From the NCBI GenBank assembly GCA_963841405.1, contig CAWJCM010000007.1, forward strand, positions 992,001 through 1,056,000: a stretch of 64,000 bases of DNA, given 5' to 3'. The translations under genes and the position numbers were made by a program. This document shows, in pieces, positions 61,431-64,000 of the stretch; position 1 is the first letter of the stretch, and every line of letters starts with the position of its first letter. The stretch is from DATBLE01 sp963841405. Lineage in GTDB: Bacteria; Actinomycetota; Thermoleophilia; Gaiellales; Gaiellaceae. The notes under the pieces are model-generated. The model had not been told where the DNA came from, made no database searches, and saw nothing but the letters and a program-made list of their open reading frames with translations.

Positions 61431-63071
61431 TTACCCGAACGTGAAGGCGTAGGCCGAGACGCCGGGCGAGAACCGGAGCTCGAGCGTTGCCTCGTCGATC
61501 GAGTCGCGGTCGACCAGGGTGTAGAGCCGGTCGGAGGTGACGCGGACGACGCCGTGCGGGTTGCCGTCCACGAGCACCTGCACCGTTCCGTGGCCGCCGA
61601 GCACGAGGTAGACCTTGCGCGCGTAGTAGCGGAGCCGCAGGCGCGCGTCCTTTCCCGCGACGATCCGCTGGGCCCGGACCGTCCAGCGGCCGCCGTAGGC
61701 GAAGTCGTCCTTGCCGAGCGCCGGCGCGAGCGTGTACGTCGCCTCCTTGTCCGGGTAGAGCTTCGAGCCCGTGAACCGGGCGATCCGCTCGTAGCCGAGG
61801 TAGGTCTCGGGCGTCAGCAGGCCCGTGGGCGTCAGGTCGCGGAGCCGGTTCGAGGCGGGCGACGCGGGCCTCTCGCCGAGCAGGGTGCGGATCGCCTCCT
61901 CGCTGCCGTCGTAGTCGCCCTCGCCGAAGTGCGCGTGGCGGAGGTGGCCGTTCCGGTCGATCAGGTACTCGGCTGGCCAGTACTGGTTGCCGTAGTCGTT
62001 CCAGGTGCCGTACTTGTTGTCGATCGCGACCGGGTAGCGGACGCCGAGCCGCTTCACCGCGCTGCGCACGTTCGACGGGACGTGCTCGAACGCGAACTCC
62101 GGCGTGTGCACCCCGACGATCACCAGGCCGCGCTTCCGGTACAGGCGATCCCACGCCTCCAGGTGGGGGAGCGTGCGCAGGCAGTTGATGCACGAGTAGG
62201 TCCAGAAGTCGATCAGCACGACCTTGCCGCGCAGTTCCTGCATGGTCAGCGGCTCGCTGTTCACCCACCGGTCGATCCCGGCGAAGTTTGGCGCCGGACC
62301 GTAGTCGGGCAGGCCCTCGGAGCCGGAGACGGCAACCGCCGGATTGCGTTCGGTGACGTTCTTCGTCCGCTCGAGCGCCTTCCGGCCCGAGGCGCTCGCC
62401 TCGGTGCGGTCCTGGAGGAACTTCGTCCAGTCGGGGAGGTGCTTCTGGAGCGACGTGTCGGCGTTGAAGATCAGGGCGAACGCCGATGCGGCGAGGATCA
62501 CCCCGAATGCGACCCGGAAGCGCTGTACGCCGACGCGGAGAGCGTTGCTCGCGCGGCGGCCGCCGAGCGCGATCGCGAGCAGGACCGCCGAGACGCCGAC
62601 CGTGTAGGCGACCGCGACCGCGATCGTCCTGGGGCCGAGCTCGTGGGCAGAGGCGGAGGTGGTGACGAATGCGATCGCCGGGCCGCCGCACGGGACGAAC
62701 ACGAAGCCGAGCGCGCAGCCGAGCAGGAAGCCGCCGCCGAGGTCTCCCGAGGGCCGGCGCGACAGCCGGGAGAGCGGACGCTCGATCCACACGCCGACCT
62801 GGGGGAAGACCAACGTGGCGGCGAGCAGGAAGAGGAGGCCGATCGAGACCTTCCGGAGCAAGTCCTGCGGCAGCCCGAGCGCGTCGAGCAGGAGCGCCGC
62901 GAACAGGATCGAGACGAGAAAGGTGACGGCGAGCCCGGCGATGATCGCGAACGGGCGGCGGCGGTGCTCGCCCGCGCCGCCGGCGAAGACGATCGGGAGA
63001 ACCGGCAGGACGCACGGCGAAACGGCCGTGATCAGCCCTGCCACGAACGCGAAGACGATCGCGAGGACCAT
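61431..63071 (-). CDS. dipZ: DipZ-like CcdA-thioredoxin fusion
   Basis: 546 residues. The N-terminal CcdA/DsbD domain has about six TM helices with SPCVLPVLP near residue 19 and FVPCGGPAIAF near 125, which shuttle electrons across the membrane. A TlpA-type thioredoxin domain follows (IDFWTYSCINCLRTLPHL, CxxC near 302). The C-terminal 140 residues are a beta-sandwich, as in mycobacterial DipZ. Role: cytochrome c maturation or envelope disulphide reduction. ATG 63071; the upstream gene ends 6 bp before it. Confidence 0.9.
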   Translation of the reverse strand: MVLAIVFAFVAGLITAVSPCVLPVLPIVFAGGAGEHRRRPFAIIAGLAVTFLVSILFAALLLDALGLPQDLLRKVSIGLLFLLAATLVFPQVGVWIERPLSRLSRRPSGDLGGGFLLGCALGFVFVPCGGPAIAFVTTSASAHELGPRTIAVAVAYTVGVSAVLLAIALGGRRASNALRVGVQRFRVAFGVILAASAFALIFNADTSLQKHLPDWTKFLQDRTEASASGRKALERTKNVTERNPAVAVSGSEGLPDYGPAPNFAGIDRWVNSEPLTMQELRGKVVLIDFWTYSCINCLRTLPHLEAWDRLYRKRGLVIVGVHTPEFAFEHVPSNVRSAVKRLGVRYPVAIDNKYGTWNDYGNQYWPAEYLIDRNGHLRHAHFGEGDYDGSEEAIRTLLGERPASPASNRLRDLTPTGLLTPETYLGYERIARFTGSKLYPDKEATYTLAPALGKDDFAYGGRWTVRAQRIVAGKDARLRLRYYARKVYLVLGGHGTVQVLVDGNPHGVVRVTSDRLYTLVDRDSIDEATLELRFSPGVSAYAFTFG

Positions 63072-63077
63072 CGTTGG

Positions 63078-64000
63078 TTATTCGGACGTAGAAGCCTGCC
63101 CGGTTGTTACAGACTCGTTGTCCTGCGGCGCGACCGCGGGTTGGCTGCCGTTCTGCTCCGCGCCGCCCTGCACCGTCTGCGCGGTCGTGGCCGCCGGTTT
63201 CTTCTTACGCCGCCGGCGACGCCGTCGGCCCGTGTGCGCCTTCGGCGCGGGGAGGTCGTCGGCGAGGGCGGGGGCGACCTCGCTGATCGTGCCGAGGGCC
63301 TCGCGGGCGGCCTCGAGATGGTGGTTCGCACGGGGCGTGTAGCCGTCGGCGGAGGCAAGCAGCGCCGCGGCGGTTCCGATCGGCAGCTCCTTGGCGGCGG
63401 ACGCGAGCTTGATCGCGTTCTCCTCGTGCCGCTGGCCGCGTGAGTTCGCGAGCGCGCCGAGCAGCCGCTTGGCCTCGGGGTACTCGGCACTCGCCTTGCG
63501 GTCGAGCACCTTGCGCACTGCACGTGCGAGGCGCCACGTCCAGCGCGCCAGTATCTGGTCGGGCGCGTCGGGTTTCCCCTCGCCGATCGCGCGCAGCAGT
63601 ACCCGCACGCCTTGGACGCGGTCCTTCTCCCACGGCGGAGCCTGCGACACCAGGGTGACGAGGTCGTCGAAGCTCATCCGGTCGACCGGCGTCGAGACCC
63701 GGTCGGAGAGCGCCATCAGCCGCAGCCGCCGGTTGGGATTCTCTGCGGCGCAGGTGAACAGGAACTGGTCGAGCGCCGCCTTGCTCGCGCGGGCGCTCAG
63801 CTTCTCGACCAGCGCGACGCGGTCGTCGAATCGGGCCTGGCGGCCGGCGATGCGCGCCCAGAAGCGCTGCTCCTCCTCGTCGAGGTAGCGCGGGTCGATG
63901 CGCTGCCACTCGCGCTGGATCACGGCCAGGCGCCGGCTGACGTCGGGCGTGACCGGCACGAGCCACGGCGCGGGCGAGAGGCGGCGGCGTGCGCGCCGCT
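63078..64000 (-). CDS. Hypothetical protein with basic/Gln-rich tail, 5' end outside window
   Basis: Reverse frame open to the window edge. The first possible start inside is GTG 63959 (VPVTPDVSRRLAVIQREWQ), but upstream codons (RRLSPAPWL) still look coding and no promoter or Shine-Dalgarno signal is seen, so the gene probably begins outside. The main part is helical (WARIAGRQARFDDRVALVEK, RTWRLARAVRKVL-like). Near residue 245 a run of about ten Arg/Lys (GRRRRRRRKKK) precedes a Gln/Ala/Thr-rich disordered tail, suggesting RNA or DNA contact. Family not recognised. Confidence 0.7.
   Translation of the reverse strand, partial: RRARRRLSPAPWLVPVTPDVSRRLAVIQREWQRIDPRYLDEEEQRFWARIAGRQARFDDRVALVEKLSARASKAALDQFLFTCAAENPNRRLRLMALSDRVSTPVDRMSFDDLVTLVSQAPPWEKDRVQGVRVLLRAIGEGKPDAPDQILARWTWRLARAVRKVLDRKASAEYPEAKRLLGALANSRGQRHEENAIKLASAAKELPIGTAAALLASADGYTPRANHHLEAAREALGTISEVAPALADDLPAPKAHTGRRRRRRRKKKPAATTAQTVQGGAEQNGSQPAVAPQDNESVTTGQASTSE

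Overview
The window is about 70% G+C and almost fully coding, with frequent GTG starts and many 4-bp stop/start overlaps. Many genes show a TANNNT box 6-9 nt before the start codon, as expected for leaderless transcripts. Together with BTAD-type regulators, a DUF6636-like secreted protein, a G1 glutamic peptidase, an RsrA-like zinc anti-sigma factor and a DipZ-type protein, this suggests a chromosomal segment of an actinobacterium, probably of the Thermoleophilia (Gaiellales/Solirubrobacterales) type. That placement is inference. I see no rRNA, tRNA, CRISPR array, integrase or prophage.

Layout. 1-3.6 kb: two Gfo/Idh/MocA oxidoreductases and a sugar isomerase/epimerase (sugar or polyol catabolism), plus a small secreted protein. 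3.6-10.8 kb: an NAD-linked formate dehydrogenase. The NuoE/NuoF-like subunit fdhB and the NuoG-like catalytic subunit fdhA are separated by two secreted-protein genes. fdhA has an in-frame TGA exactly at the selenocysteine position and a GGTC-loop hairpin of the bacterial SECIS type just after it. A methyltransferase, birA and a tiny acidic ORF follow. 10.8-20 kb: two large BTAD-like regulators. One is a membrane-spanning fusion of DNA-binding domain, TM helix, beta-propeller and family 5 solute-binding domain; the other is an STAND ATPase-TPR regulator beside a flavoprotein. 20-33 kb: an ABC-2 exporter, a decayed crcB, cupin, GNAT, CopC/CopD, HtrA protease, GCS2 ligase, HMA protein, a SigR/RsrA-like pair, a MobA-like nucleotidyltransferase, a G1 peptidase and a CAP protein. 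33-36 kb: O-antigen ligase-like protein, ECF sigma factor and an LPFTG surface protein. 36-53.6 kb: amidohydrolase, M24 peptidase, acetyl-CoA synthetase, a REP-associated (RAYT) transposase, M16 protease, a glycosyltransferase-like membrane protein, class V aminotransferase, epimerase, OsmC, a mismatch-specific DNA glycosylase, gamma-glutamyltransferase, NAD synthetase and a second acyl-CoA synthetase. 53.6-57.5 kb: MFS exporter with TetR regulator, then an unusual divergent locus described below. 57.5-64 kb: SCO-like lipoprotein, selD, ctaA, PAC2 protein, DipZ, and a hypothetical gene cut by the window edge.

Connections. selD (58.5 kb) makes the selenium donor needed to decode the UGA in fdhA (7.4 kb). 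The MobA-like protein (31 kb) may serve molybdenum cofactor maturation for the same enzyme. selA, selB, tRNA-Sec and fdhD are not in the window.

Two families of short palindromes recur: one with a GGTGCC(A/T)GGCACC core and one with a GGGACAGACCC...GGGTCTGTCCC core. They lie between convergent genes, overlap stop codons, and in two cases sit in frame inside genes (GCS2 ligase and nadE). The RAYT gene at 40.6 kb is a candidate mobiliser.

The most novel-looking locus is 55.6-57.5 kb. An XRE-TPR regulator of RRNPP-like architecture is followed by an 11-codon ORF with a strong Shine-Dalgarno site. It is divergent from a near-consensus sigma-70 promoter that drives a highly structured RNA leader and a 44-residue single-TM peptide. 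An inverted repeat lies between the two transcription units.
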